A stretch of 33,252 nucleotides of DNA. Source: Prosthecobacter sp. (GTDB taxonomy: Bacteria > Verrucomicrobiota > Verrucomicrobiia > Verrucomicrobiales > Verrucomicrobiaceae). The notes below the pieces were generated by a model. That model searched no databases and was not told the origin of the DNA. It saw nothing but the letters and a program-made list of their open reading frames with translations. Both the position numbers and the translations under genes were made by a program. Of this stretch, positions 9,053 through 19,092 are shown piece by piece. Within the stretch, counting starts at the first letter, position 1. Every line of letters begins with the position of its first letter. The DNA lies in contig JAOZVT010001048.1 in assembly GCA_025869455.1 (NCBI GenBank), forward strand, positions 1 to 33,252, written 5' to 3'.

Positions 9053-9781
9053 ATGAATAAGACCCTGTTTTTCCTAGTGGTAATCGGCGTTGCAGCAATC
9101 ACCACTGAGGTATCGGCGCAGCAGTCCTCACTGCGGAAAAAATCCACGTTGGCGGTGGAGCCAGGGACCATTGATGTGGAATACCTGCTGCCTAAAGCCG
9201 TGACCCTGAAAGTGCTCCAGGAATCGCCGATTTATACGCGTTCGACCATGGACACAGCCTTGGGCTCGATGGCACCGGGGACTTTGGTGAAACTGGCGGG
9301 TCTTTCAGATACAGGTTATCGCGTGAGGGGCAGGGCACGGCACGGGGATGTGTCTGGGTGGATGCGCATGTCGGATCTGCTTTCTCCTGATCCCAACTTG
9401 GTGGCCAATCTCAAAAAACTGCACCAGCGTCAGACCGAGGTGGAGGCTTTGATCGCCAACAAACAGATCGCTCTGGGCATGACCACGGAGGAAGTCCAGG
9501 CTAGTCTGGGCAAGCCCAACCGTAAATCCAGCAAGCTGAGTGCGGCGGGGAAAGAAGAAAAACTGGAGTACGTGGTGTATGACCGCATCCCTCAGTACAA
9601 CACAGGCTTTGACGGCTTAGGGCGGCCAGTGCAGACGGTGGTTTACATCAAGGTGGAAACGGGAAGCATGAGTGTGAATCTGAAAAATAGCGTGGTGGAA
9701 AGCATTGAGGAAACTAAGGGAAATCCACTCGGCTCTGGGGGTGTCAAAATCGTCCCAGGACCGATCATTTTTGGATTCTGA
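9053..9781 (+). CDS. Secreted protein with SH3-like and BamE/SmpA-like segments
   Basis: A 242-residue protein. The start is taken at 9053 because it yields a signal peptide (MNKTLFFLVVIGVAAITTEVSAQ); the frame stays open upstream but that part overlaps the start of hemL. Residues about 50-120 look like a bacterial SH3 (SH3b) fold: LQESPIYTRS, a GSMAPGTLVKLAGLS turn, and GDVSGWMRMSDL with the terminal W found in SH3b domains. Residues about 140-165 carry IALGMTTEEVQASLGKPNRK. This matches the 'G-M-T-x-x-E-V-x-x-x-h-G-x-P' motif of the SmpA/OmlA/BamE superfamily. It is probably a periplasmic or envelope protein that binds peptidoglycan or another partner (inference). It converges on ruvA with 7 bases between stop codons. 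Confidence 0.75.
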   Translation: MNKTLFFLVVIGVAAITTEVSAQQSSLRKKSTLAVEPGTIDVEYLLPKAVTLKVLQESPIYTRSTMDTALGSMAPGTLVKLAGLSDTGYRVRGRARHGDVSGWMRMSDLLSPDPNLVANLKKLHQRQTEVEALIANKQIALGMTTEEVQASLGKPNRKSSKLSAAGKEEKLEYVVYDRIPQYNTGFDGLGRPVQTVVYIKVETGSMSVNLKNSVVESIEETKGNPLGSGGVKIVPGPIIFGF

Positions 9782-9788
9782 TTCCATC

Positions 9789-10397
9789 TCACTGCATGGC
9801 GCGCAAAGCCTCGCGGATCAGTTTGTCAGCGCGCACAGGTTCCGTGGCCATTTTGACCAATTCATTGACGGTTTTCTGGGCTTCGGACTGTTTGTAGCCT
9901 AGGGCAATCAGGCCGAGGACCGCGTCGCTGACAGCAGCCTGCTTCGGATCATGCGTACCACGGGCCACTTCGGCGGCCTGCCAGGCATCCACCACCCCGA
10001 CCTTGTCTTTGAGTTCCAGGACAATGCGTTCCGCCGTCTTTTTCCCCACGCCTTTGATCCTGGCCAAGGCAGCGGTGTCATTGCGAATGACCGCATCTTT
10101 GAAAGCAGGCACGGGCATGCCACTGAGGACCGAAAGCGCCATCTTAGGGCCGATGCCAGAAACGCGATCAATGAGCAGGCGGAAGAGATCCCGTTCGTCC
10201 TCCGTGTAAAAGCCAAAGAGGGTGTGCTCCCGCTCCGTCACATGGTGATGCGTGAGCAGACGCACCTCGCCTCCTTGCTGAGGCAATTTGTCAAAAGTGG
10301 TTAGGGGAATGTGGGTGGCGTAGCCCACGCCTCCTACATCCACAATGGCTTGGTGAGGGTAAGCTTCGGCAAGTTTGCCACGAAGGAATGCGATCAT
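9789..10397 (-). CDS. ruvA: Holliday junction branch migration protein RuvA
   Basis: A 202-residue protein, the normal RuvA length. RuvA tetramers bind Holliday junctions and load the RuvB motor for branch migration. Domain I is the OB fold at residues 1-62 (MIAFLRGKLAEAYPHQAIVD and the HHHVTEREHTLFGF block). Domain II has two helix-hairpin-helix motifs, RVSGIGPKMALSVLSG at about 78-93 and RIKGVGKKTAERIVLELKDK at 113-132. The flexible linker and the RuvB-contacting domain III (residues about 155-202, ending EALRAM) follow. It stands alone here without ruvB or ruvC. It converges with the SH3-like gene and has its own promoter region shared with the divergent gene at 10490. Confidence 0.97.
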   Translation of the reverse strand: MIAFLRGKLAEAYPHQAIVDVGGVGYATHIPLTTFDKLPQQGGEVRLLTHHHVTEREHTLFGFYTEDERDLFRLLIDRVSGIGPKMALSVLSGMPVPAFKDAVIRNDTAALARIKGVGKKTAERIVLELKDKVGVVDAWQAAEVARGTHDPKQAAVSDAVLGLIALGYKQSEAQKTVNELVKMATEPVRADKLIREALRAMQ

Positions 10398-10489
10398 GGG
10401 AGCATGAAGACGGGACTGCGGCTGGGTGCAAGGGCTTTGATGCTGGCGTGCTGTCGGAATGCGTGCTTCATTGAGATTCCGGCTAACCC

Positions 10490-11095
10490 ATGAAACGACT
10501 TCTCCTGGCTGTCATCTTTGCTTCCACCAGTCTCCTCACTCACGCCGGAGACAGGCGGTTGGAGACTTTGCTATTGCTGCCAGAGCCGAAGTTCATGAGT
10601 AACCCACTTTCGTTCAGTCCAGATGGGGCTGAGTTGACGGTATTTTCGCCAGCTCATGAAATTCTGGATGAGCCCGGCATTGTCATCTACTCCGCCGAAG
10701 ACTTCAAAAAACTAGGGCTGAGTGTGGAAACCTTTGCTGAGAGAGCCAAAAAGGCCGCTAACAAGCGCCTGCTCACCCTGAAGCCTGACCTCATCAAGAA
10801 TGCGGAAGGGCAGGTGCAGTACGCAGTTTACCGCAGCGAAGAGCCGACCATGGCGTCATTACTGGTGGCCACTTCTCTGACGGACACGTTTGAGAAGCTT
10901 TTTGGTCCAGAGATTTGGGTAGCTCTGCCAGACCGCCATTCTCTCTTTGTCTTTCCAGCCAAGCCCGAAGCTCTGGCCGAGTTTGCAGATGATTTGGCCG
11001 AGAGGTTTCAGTCGGATCCTCGCGCGGCCAGCCCAGAGATTTTTGAGATCAAAAAAGGCGTGGCCCCGAAAGTGGTGGGTAGCTTTATCAAGTAA
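10490..11095 (+). CDS. Hypothetical secreted protein
   Basis: A 201-residue protein with a signal peptide (MKRLLLAVIFASTSLLTHAG). The mature part has no motif I recognise. It contains a probable beta-rich stretch with LSFSPDGAELTVFSPAHEI, and then an alternation of short helices and strands ending GVAPKVVGSFIK. It is divergent from ruvA, with a 92-base gap, and converges with psd, with 15 bases between stops. The coherent signal peptide and tight packing between neighbours make it a likely real gene. No function is assigned. Confidence 0.65.
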   Translation: MKRLLLAVIFASTSLLTHAGDRRLETLLLLPEPKFMSNPLSFSPDGAELTVFSPAHEILDEPGIVIYSAEDFKKLGLSVETFAERAKKAANKRLLTLKPDLIKNAEGQVQYAVYRSEEPTMASLLVATSLTDTFEKLFGPEIWVALPDRHSLFVFPAKPEALAEFADDLAERFQSDPRAASPEIFEIKKGVAPKVVGSFIK

Positions 11096-11110
11096 GCCTA
11101 TGGGGAGCGT

Positions 11111-12010
11111 TTACGCCTCTCTAGCGGCTAGATCTCCCATGCGGGCATAGACCTCCCGGCCCTGGGCGCTGTTTTCTAGCAGATCGTCCGCAAAGCGAAT
11201 GCGCCCTGGTTCGAAGATGGTGATGAAACAGGAGCCGCCAAAGCGAAAGTAACCTTTTTCATCCCCCTTTAGTACAGGCCTATCGGGGGCGGAGGTGTGT
11301 ACGACCGAGCCTACGCAAGTGGCCCCGACTTCTAGCAAAAGGACCTGGCCAAAAGGGCCGGTACTCAGGCGGGTGACGTAACGTTTGTTTTCCCAAAAGA
11401 TGCTGGGGCGCTTCAGAAAGGCGATGGGGCTGACGGAGTAGAGTGGCCCGTGGATCAGGCGCGGTGTGTCTGCGGTGCCTCCGCAGGGAAAGTGAAAGCG
11501 GTGGTAGTCGGTGGGGCAGAGGCGGGAGATCAATACGCTGCCTTTTTCAAATTGCTCCGCCAGAGCCGCATCTGCCAGCAAGGCGGACAGGTCAAAGCGT
11601 ACCCCTTTGACAAAAAAATCTCGGCACTCAGACACATCTGGAATCACAAAATGGCGACCATCGGCAGGCAGGGCCACTGAAGCAGGGTCTGCCACAATGG
11701 GCCGTGCTGCTGGCTTCAGCTTTCGATAGAAGAAGTCATTGAAACTCTGGTAGCTGGTCACTGGTTCAGCGAATTCTGTTTCATCCACGCCGAATTTTTC
11801 GATGAAGGGGCGAATCTTAGCGGCGCTCTTTGGATCGTCCATTTGGCAGCCATACCAGTCAGAAAACAGCGCTCTTTTGACCAACACATGCAGGGCAATC
11901 TTGCCCAAAGGGTTCTCATAGACAAAACGCAGAGGACCTTCTCCATACACAGCCTCGGTTTCCAGACGTTGTGTGAGGCGGTTGTAATACTGGATCGGCG
12001 TAGCGGACAT
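11111..12010 (-). CDS. psd: Phosphatidylserine decarboxylase (pyruvoyl type)
   Basis: A 299-residue decarboxylase making phosphatidylethanolamine from phosphatidylserine at the membrane. The proenzyme cleaves itself before a serine that becomes the pyruvoyl cofactor. Key residues seen are Asp118 in LPADGRHF, His173 in PTDYHRFHFP, and Ser260 in YFRFGGSCFITIFEPGRI, which fit the Asp-His-Ser autocleavage triad. The cleavage motif is GGSC, not the LGST of E. coli; GGS-type variants are known in longer PSDs. The N-terminal half (FVYENPLGKIALHVLVKRALF and SFNDFFYRKLKPAARPI) is typical of the family. The start is taken at 12010 (MSATPIQYYN); an ATG at 12031 would add seven residues. No pssA gene lies next to it in the window. 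Confidence 0.93.
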   Translation of the reverse strand: MSATPIQYYNRLTQRLETEAVYGEGPLRFVYENPLGKIALHVLVKRALFSDWYGCQMDDPKSAAKIRPFIEKFGVDETEFAEPVTSYQSFNDFFYRKLKPAARPIVADPASVALPADGRHFVIPDVSECRDFFVKGVRFDLSALLADAALAEQFEKGSVLISRLCPTDYHRFHFPCGGTADTPRLIHGPLYSVSPIAFLKRPSIFWENKRYVTRLSTGPFGQVLLLEVGATCVGSVVHTSAPDRPVLKGDEKGYFRFGGSCFITIFEPGRIRFADDLLENSAQGREVYARMGDLAAREA

Positions 12011-12078
12011 AACAGGATAAGTTTGCCCCACTTAGGGCCAGGGGCAAATGTCAGTTGGCCCGAAGGCGTGATTGCTGC

Positions 12079-12852
12079 ATGATAACGACCATGGCAGTGG
12101 ATTCATTACCTCCGATCACGGAAAGCCCACGTCACCGTTCCGGTTGCTGGCGCTTGCTGGGTATCTTCTTGGCTTTAGGTCTGATCCTGGGCGGCTTCAT
12201 GGCTTGGAAATTCATGGATGTGACCAAAGCGGCTATGGCCTGGATCACGGAGAACGCGGTGACGCAGGACATCAATGAAACCTTCCGTCAATCCGTTACG
12301 CAGATCGTGTCCACGAAGGGAGACATCCTGGAGGTGGCGACCATGGAGACGGATGAAACCATCACGAAGTATGACATGAAGTCCATCTTCAATCAGACCG
12401 TTTACCTGGGGACCACCATCTCAGAGATCCGAACGCCGGTGGTTTATCGTTACCACATCAAGCTTTCTGATGGTTGGCAACTGCGAGTGGATGGGAATCA
12501 GTGCATTGTCCACGCACCCGCCCTGCGTCCTTCACAGCCCCCGGCCATCCGGACCGAAGGCATGCAAAAAAAATCTGAAGCCGGCTGGCTACGTTTCAAT
12601 GCGGCTGAGAGTCTGGCCGAGCTGGAAAAGAACCTCACTCCAACGCTGGAAAAGCGGGCAGGGAATCGCAGTCATCTCAATCTCATTCGTGAATCCGCGC
12701 GCAAATCCGTGGCCGAGTTTGTGAAAAAATGGCTGCTCACTCAGGAGCGCAATTCGATGGGTGAGATCGACAGCATCACCGTCATTTTTCCAGACGAAAT
12801 TCCACCCAATGGCGAGCCAAGGACCATGCCGCCGACGGTGCTGGTTCCTTGA
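12079..12852 (+). CDS. DUF4230-like single-pass membrane protein
   Basis: A 257-residue protein when started at the ATG at 12079; a TTG at 12055 and an ATG at 12091 are alternatives. One strong membrane segment lies near residues 24-43 (LLGIFLALGLILGGFMAWKF), preceded by a basic, Pro-rich N-terminus. The C-terminal domain includes ILEVATMETDETITKYD, a VVYRYHIKL strand and a segment with W-x-L-R-V and VHAPALRPSQPPAI. This matches the layout of DUF4230 proteins, which are anchored extracytoplasmic proteins of unknown role. A stretch GAAGG-like before 12079 is too far upstream to be a convincing ribosome binding site. It is divergent from psd. Confidence 0.72.
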   Translation: MITTMAVDSLPPITESPRHRSGCWRLLGIFLALGLILGGFMAWKFMDVTKAAMAWITENAVTQDINETFRQSVTQIVSTKGDILEVATMETDETITKYDMKSIFNQTVYLGTTISEIRTPVVYRYHIKLSDGWQLRVDGNQCIVHAPALRPSQPPAIRTEGMQKKSEAGWLRFNAAESLAELEKNLTPTLEKRAGNRSHLNLIRESARKSVAEFVKKWLLTQERNSMGEIDSITVIFPDEIPPNGEPRTMPPTVLVP

Positions 12853-12990
12853 CGGGTCGAAGACTGCATTTAAGAGCGTGAGTTAGTTTTTCTGGATTGG
12901 CGTCAAGTTTCAGCATCCGAAGTCAGGGATAGGCAGCAGGCCTTGATTGCTCGTGCTGGGTAGAACTCTATGCTGGATTTCCTATCCTCC

Positions 12991-14958
12991 ATGTTACGTC
13001 ACGTTCTATCATTGGTTTTGCTTGCCGGTACTTGTCTTGCAGAACCGCATTTACCTCCCGGTACAATGCCCTTGCCCTCCGCCGCTGAAAAGGGACGTGG
13101 GCCACTGGCGTTGGTGAATTTGAATCATCATGTGTTAGGCGCGTGTTTTGTTTATGGCGGAAAGTTTCCAGATCTTTTTGTCGCGGGTTACGGTGGTGCT
13201 CAGGCGGTGCATTTGTTTCGCTGGGTGGATACCGCTGACACAAGTGCGCCTGTGTTTGCCCAACCAGTGGAGTTGAAGTGTCCGTTTAAAGACAAGGGTA
13301 CGGTTTTTCAAACCAAGGATGGGAGCATCCAGGGGTTATGGATTGATAAAGAGGCGCTGGTACAGACCGTCTTTGACCGTGAGACTCTGGAGTTCCGCGA
13401 AATGGCCAGACTGCCTCTCGATAAACAAATCAAGAGTCCTTCTAGTCTGGCCGTTCTAGCGAATGCGGATGGCAGCTATGATCTCGCCTTTGAAATGTCC
13501 AATGGTGGCAAAGGCCCTCCAGGTCATCCCTGGGCAGAAGATTGGCGGCCCTATAACTCTTCCGGTATTTCGGTGGGGGAATTGCGTTATCGCTATCTCT
13601 TCGGCGCGCATTTGCCTGCTTTATTGAAGGGGCCGTTAACGGAGGTCAGGCAAATCACGGCCACTCAGAAAGAGGTTTTTTATTCCATGCACCAGATCAC
13701 CGGAGTGAATCTAGGCCACGGGCATGAACGTGATTTGGTCACGGGCTCGCGTCAGGGAAATCTGGTCTTTTATCACAACCCAGTACCCATGGGTTTTAAG
13801 CTGGAGAAAAAGAGACTTGCAGCGGGTCCAGATGGCAATGCCTTGCGTCACCCGAGCATCAATCCCAGTGTCTGTGCTTACCCCAATGCGAAGGGCTTGT
13901 CGGACATCATTGCTTGTGGAGAAGGCTCGCTCTATTTCTATCGATTCACTGGCAAGTTCACCGCCAGCGGAGCGCCGATTTACCAGCCTCCTGTTTCCGT
14001 TCTTCAAGAGCAGGCAGATCTTTATGCGGGAACGTTGCCGACGCCGACCACGGTGGATTGGAATGACGATGGGGTCTTGGATATCATGGTGGGTAATTCG
14101 GAGGGCTTCATTTTGTTTTTCGAAAACATCGGCAGTAATGATGAGCCACGTTTTCTTCCTTCAACGCGGGTTCAAGCCGGTGGCCAGGATATTCAGGTAC
14201 AGGCAGGTTATGCTGGTAGTTTGCAGGGAGTGCAGGAGGCGCGCTGGGGCTATCTTTCCCCCAATGTCGTGGATTGGAATGAGGATGGACTGCTGGATAT
14301 TCTCACGGGAGACATCACCGGGAACTATCACATTTATCTCAATCGAGGATCGAAAAAAGAGTCCCAGCTTGATCCGGCTCACCCGCTTTATTGTGATGGC
14401 TTAGATCTGCATGGCATCTGGCGCGTGCGACCTGCTGCGGCTAAACTGGGCGGGCGTATGGCCTTGGCGCTGGTGGATGGAGAAGATCAGTTTCACCTCT
14501 ATTGGAGGGTGGATGATTACAACGTGGAGGATGCCGGGAAACTCCGGTTGAGTGATGATAAAATCATTGGAGCTAGCGGCGGAGTGGGTGGCATGAGCGG
14601 CCGCTGTAAGCTGGACTTCTTTGATTGGAATCAAGATGGCCACTTGGATCTTATCTTGGGCACCGGGCGGGTGAATTCCATCCCGGATCGTGAAACAGGA
14701 TTTCCTATGCCAGCCATTGGCAAGAAGACCCTCGGCACGCCGTTGCTCATGTTGAACACGGGCACGGACAAAAGACCACGCTTTGCCATGCCTGTGCCAT
14801 TTCGTGATGAAAACGACCACATCATTCAACCTGGAGGTGCGCATGAAACGGGTGCTGTGGGAACCTACCTGGGGAAAGACGGACCGAACTTGCTCATCTG
14901 CAATGAAGCGGGACGCCTGTTTCTGCTGTCAGGAAAAAATCTGAAATGGAAACCATGA
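12991..14958 (+). CDS. Secreted FG-GAP/VCBS-repeat beta-propeller protein
   Basis: A 655-residue protein. The start at 12991 gives a typical signal peptide (MLRHVLSLVLLAGTCLAEP); an ATG at 12970 adds seven residues. The body holds VCBS/FG-GAP repeats, seen as TPTTVDWNDDGVLDIMVGN, SPNVVDWNEDGLLDILTGD and LDFFDWNQDGHLDLILGTG. Each has the D-W-N-x-D-G-x-L-D calcium-loop pattern of integrin-type propeller blades. Such proteins in Verrucomicrobia are usually exported and bind ligands or polysaccharide; no catalytic motif is visible. Its stop codon overlaps the start of the sulfatase remnant by ATGA, so it is the first gene of a three-gene translationally coupled operon with sulfatases. A role as substrate-binding partner is inference. 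Confidence 0.85.
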   Translation: MLRHVLSLVLLAGTCLAEPHLPPGTMPLPSAAEKGRGPLALVNLNHHVLGACFVYGGKFPDLFVAGYGGAQAVHLFRWVDTADTSAPVFAQPVELKCPFKDKGTVFQTKDGSIQGLWIDKEALVQTVFDRETLEFREMARLPLDKQIKSPSSLAVLANADGSYDLAFEMSNGGKGPPGHPWAEDWRPYNSSGISVGELRYRYLFGAHLPALLKGPLTEVRQITATQKEVFYSMHQITGVNLGHGHERDLVTGSRQGNLVFYHNPVPMGFKLEKKRLAAGPDGNALRHPSINPSVCAYPNAKGLSDIIACGEGSLYFYRFTGKFTASGAPIYQPPVSVLQEQADLYAGTLPTPTTVDWNDDGVLDIMVGNSEGFILFFENIGSNDEPRFLPSTRVQAGGQDIQVQAGYAGSLQGVQEARWGYLSPNVVDWNEDGLLDILTGDITGNYHIYLNRGSKKESQLDPAHPLYCDGLDLHGIWRVRPAAAKLGGRMALALVDGEDQFHLYWRVDDYNVEDAGKLRLSDDKIIGASGGVGGMSGRCKLDFFDWNQDGHLDLILGTGRVNSIPDRETGFPMPAIGKKTLGTPLLMLNTGTDKRPRFAMPVPFRDENDHIIQPGGAHETGAVGTYLGKDGPNLLICNEAGRLFLLSGKNLKWKP

Positions 14959-15299
14959 TTCCGACCCTACGTGTATCTTTGCTTTTAGTGCTCCTCTTGC
15001 TGGGTGCTGTGGTGCTACCTCATCACGTTGGCGCGGAGACTCGGCCTAACATGGTATTCATTCTCGCCGATGATTTGAGTTGGAGCGATCTGGGCTGCTA
15101 CGGGCATCGTTATCACGACACACCGCAGTTGGATAAGCTTGCCCGTGAGGGGCTACGCTTTACTCAAGCCTATGCGCCTGCACCCATCTTCTCGGCCTCC
15201 CGCGCGGCGAAACTGCGCCGTCTGTTAGATGACTACCTTCACCAAGCAGCTGCTCGTCTTCCTACACGAGCTAATCACCCAACCCCAAAGCAACCATGA
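14955..15299 (+). pseudogene. Sulfatase remnant with large in-frame internal deletion
   Basis: A 114-residue ORF that joins the first and last parts of a sulfatase. It has a signal peptide with a strongly hydrophobic core (SLLLVLLLLGAVVLPHH), then the sulfatase N-terminus (RPNMVFILADDLSWSDLGCY with the metal-binding DD) up to YAPAPIFSASRAA. The catalytic C-x-P-S-R has become F-S-A-S-R, so no formylglycine can form. Directly after that, near 15205, the sequence changes to KLRRLLDDYLHQAAARLPT, which resembles the extreme C-terminus of sulfatases (L-x-x-x-L-x-x-W...A-x-x-P-T). Some 350 residues of a normal sulfatase are missing. Both junctions with the neighbours are ATGA overlaps (14955-14958 and 15296-15299), so the deletion kept the frame. 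It cannot be an active sulfatase; it may persist only for coupling. Confidence 0.8.
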
Positions 15300-16762
15300 A
15301 AATACTGTTACGAACCTTCTGCTTTCTGGCTTTATCCACGCTTTCTGTTAGGGCGGCGGAAAAGCTCAATGTCCTCTTCATCGCTTCGGATGACCTGCGC
15401 AATGATCTGGGTTGCTATGGTGATAAAGTGGTGAAAACACCGAACTTGGACCGCCTAGCCAAACGTGGTTTGGTCTTTGATCGTGCCTACTGTCAGCAGG
15501 CCTTGTGCAATCCTTCCCGCGCCTCTCTGATGACTGGACGTCGTTTGGATGCGCTGCGCCTCTGGGATCTGCCAATGCATTTCAGAGACACCACGCCGGA
15601 TGCCGTGACACTGCCTCAGCATTTTAAAAACAACGGCTATTTCACGCAGAACATCGGTAAGGTCTTCCACAATTGGATTCATGAGGTTCAGGGAGATCCC
15701 ATCTCCTGGAGTGTGCCTGCGGTGATGCACTTTGCCTCGCATGCCATGGATAAAGCGGAGGTCACGGGGGAATTACCACCAAACTCGGCTAAGGATCCCA
15801 AATGCGAGTGCCGTGATGTGCCCGATGAAGCGTACTTTGATGGTCGGGTCGCCTCCTTAGCTGTCAAAGCCCTGGGTGATTTGAAGACCAAGGATCAGCC
15901 GTTTTTCTTGGCGGTCGGTTTTTGGAAACCGCATTCACCTTTTAATGCGCCGAAACGCTATTGGGATCTCTACAATCGTGATGAAGTGCCCATGCCGAAG
16001 AATCCTGATTGGCCACAAGACGCACCGCGCGTGGCTTGGCATGATAGCCGTGAAATTTTGGGCGGCGGTTCCAAAGCACGCACGCTCTCGCCTGAAGCTG
16101 TGCGGGAAATCCGTCATGGTTACTTAGCCAACATCAGCTACATGGATGCGCAGATTGGTCGGGTGCTGGATGAATTGGATCGTCAGCAACTCACGGATAA
16201 AACCATCATCGTTTTCTGGTCAGATCACGGCTACCATTTGGGTGAACAAACGCTGTGGGCCAAGACATCAAACTTTGAACTCGATGCACGCGTGCCGTTG
16301 ATCATTGCTCAGCCAGAGGGCAAGACGGTGGGACAAAGAACGCTGGCCTTGACCGAGCTGATGGACCTTTATCCCACGCTTTCAGAACTGTGTAAGCTGC
16401 CAGCTCCCCCCAAAGTGGATGGCGTCAGTTTGACTCCTATCTTGGCGGATGTTTCTGCCAGCGTTCATCCCGCCGTACTCACGCAGCATCCGCGACCTGC
16501 GTACTATGATCGGGAACCTACCAAATCACCCAAACAGATGGGTTACTCCATTCGCACGGCTAAGTATCGTTACACCGAATGGCGTGATTGGAAGACAGGG
16601 GAAACCACAGCTACGGAGCTTTACGACCATGAAGCGGATCCGGATGAAACGCGCAATATCTCGCTGGATCAGGATGCGATGCCTGTTGCGAAAGAGCACG
16701 CCAAGTTGCTGCAAGAGATGAATCCCCTGGTGAAACCCGGTTGGACGCCTGCGCTTCCTTAA
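15296..16762 (+). CDS. Secreted sulfatase, iduronate-2-sulfatase-like
   Basis: A 488-residue arylsulfatase-superfamily enzyme with signal peptide (MKILLRTFCFLALSTLSVRAA). The metal-binding NVLFIASDDLRNDLGCYGD opens the domain. The catalytic motif QQALCNPSRASLMTGRR has the C-x-P-S-R-x-x-x-x-T-G signature in which Cys is converted to formylglycine. SDHGYHLGEQTLWAKTSNFE supplies further metal and substrate contacts. The CNPSR variant and the SDHGYHLGE block are typical of the iduronate-2-sulfatase-like group common in Verrucomicrobia and Planctomycetes, which desulfate algal or glycosaminoglycan polysaccharides. The real substrate cannot be told. The start overlaps the stop of the sulfatase remnant (ATGA). 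Maturation needs an FGE; the FGE-like protein at 30965-33013 lacks the cysteines for it. Confidence 0.93.
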   Translation: MKILLRTFCFLALSTLSVRAAEKLNVLFIASDDLRNDLGCYGDKVVKTPNLDRLAKRGLVFDRAYCQQALCNPSRASLMTGRRLDALRLWDLPMHFRDTTPDAVTLPQHFKNNGYFTQNIGKVFHNWIHEVQGDPISWSVPAVMHFASHAMDKAEVTGELPPNSAKDPKCECRDVPDEAYFDGRVASLAVKALGDLKTKDQPFFLAVGFWKPHSPFNAPKRYWDLYNRDEVPMPKNPDWPQDAPRVAWHDSREILGGGSKARTLSPEAVREIRHGYLANISYMDAQIGRVLDELDRQQLTDKTIIVFWSDHGYHLGEQTLWAKTSNFELDARVPLIIAQPEGKTVGQRTLALTELMDLYPTLSELCKLPAPPKVDGVSLTPILADVSASVHPAVLTQHPRPAYYDREPTKSPKQMGYSIRTAKYRYTEWRDWKTGETTATELYDHEADPDETRNISLDQDAMPVAKEHAKLLQEMNPLVKPGWTPALP

Positions 16763-16798
16763 TCGCGGAAGCCGGGTTAATTGGGGCCAAACACAAAA

Positions 16799-16826
16799 AC
16801 GAGCCGGAAGTTTCCTTCCGGCTCGT
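16799..16826. terminator. Probable bidirectional terminator between the sulfatase operon and groEL
   Basis: A 12-bp perfect stem (ACGAGCCGGAAG / CTTCCGGCTCGT) surrounds a TTTC loop. On the minus strand it is followed by TTTTGTGTTT, a reasonable U tract for the groES-groEL transcript. On the plus strand a T7 run follows after 15 bases (16842-16848). It lies between convergent genes, which fits a shared terminator. Confidence 0.75.
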
Positions 16827-16951
16827 CGGTGGGGGTTTGGGTTTTTTTATCGTGAGTTCCGTCAGCGCAAGCTCCCGGTATGCGAAGAAAGTTCTCTCAA
16901 GATAAAAAAATTTAGAAGAGCGACCTGCCTTTACAGACAGGCCACTCCTGT

Positions 16952-16972
16952 ATGAGTTCAAAATGAACTCAT
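16952..16972. repeat. 9-bp perfect hairpin just after the groEL stop
   Basis: ATGAGTTCA (16952-16960) and TGAACTCAT (16964-16972) are perfect reverse complements with a 3-base loop. It begins 8 bases downstream of the groEL stop codon on the minus strand and lacks a U tract. It may stabilise the 3' end of the groEL message ahead of the terminator at 16799-16826. Confidence 0.5.
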
Positions 16973-16980
16973 TTATTCCA

Positions 16981-18609
<1,629 letters not shown>

Positions 18610-18641
18610 TTAAATGAGGTGTTAGGGGTTTGGGTTTTGAA

Positions 18642-18938
18642 TTAAGCGAGGATGCCGAGGATGTCGGTTTCGTTGACGATGATAAGGTCTTCACCGTTAA
18701 CTTTGACTTCGGTACCGCCGTATTTGGAGATCAGGACCTTGTCGCCAGCCTTCACGGTGAAGAGGGTGCTCACGTCTTTGCCTTCGTCGTCTTTGCCAGT
18801 GCCAAGTGCGAGCACTTCAGCTTCCTGGGGTTTTTCCTTGGCGGTGTCAGGGAGGAAGATTCCACCTGCGGTTTTTTCTTCGCTGATAGAGCGCTTGAGG
18901 AGGACGCGGCGTCCGAGCGGGGTGATTGCGGTAGCCAT
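18642..18938 (-). CDS. groES: Co-chaperonin GroES (10 kDa)
   Basis: A 98-residue GroES of standard length. It caps the GroEL chamber as a heptamer. The N-terminus [20 protein letters not shown] and the mobile loop [20 protein letters not shown] are typical. [20 protein letters not shown] and the final ETDILGILA complete the fold. It is the first gene of a groES-groEL operon on the minus strand. Upstream there is no visible CIRCE element and no Shine-Dalgarno sequence. A large imperfect hairpin (18993-19039) lies between it and the lipoprotein gene. Confidence 0.98.
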   Translation of the reverse strand: MATAITPLGRRVLLKRSISEEKTAGGIFLPDTAKEKPQEAEVLALGTGKDDEGKDVSTLFTVKAGDKVLISKYGGTEVKVNGEDLIIVNETDILGILA

Positions 18939-18992
18939 AGTTGGTCTATTTTCTGCTAGCGGTTTAGTTGTTCTGTTTGGTTTGGTTCATCT

Positions 18993-19039
18993 GCCCGGCT
19001 TGCAGTCACATAAGGGTTTCATGTGGCGGCTAGCCGGGC
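18993..19039. repeat. Long imperfect hairpin between the lipoprotein gene and groES
   Basis: GCCCGGCT at 18993-19000 pairs with AGCCGGGC at 19032-19039. With two mismatches the stem continues inward (2 more pairs, then 7 pairs including CACAT with ATGTG) to a 9-base loop. No clear U tract follows on the minus strand. It sits 55 bases upstream of groES and 53 bases after the lipoprotein stop. It may end the upstream transcript, protect an RNA end or act in the groES leader. Confidence 0.5.
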
Positions 19040-19092
19040 GGAAATTCTTTTGGGGAAATTGAGCGGGGAGAGAAGTCGGAGGCGGACGGGTT

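Noticed and set aside
18939-19092. CIRCE operator (TTAGCACTC-N9-GAGTGCTAA) before groES
   Set aside because: No such repeat is present; the palindrome there is GCCCGGCT/AGCCGGGC and unrelated.
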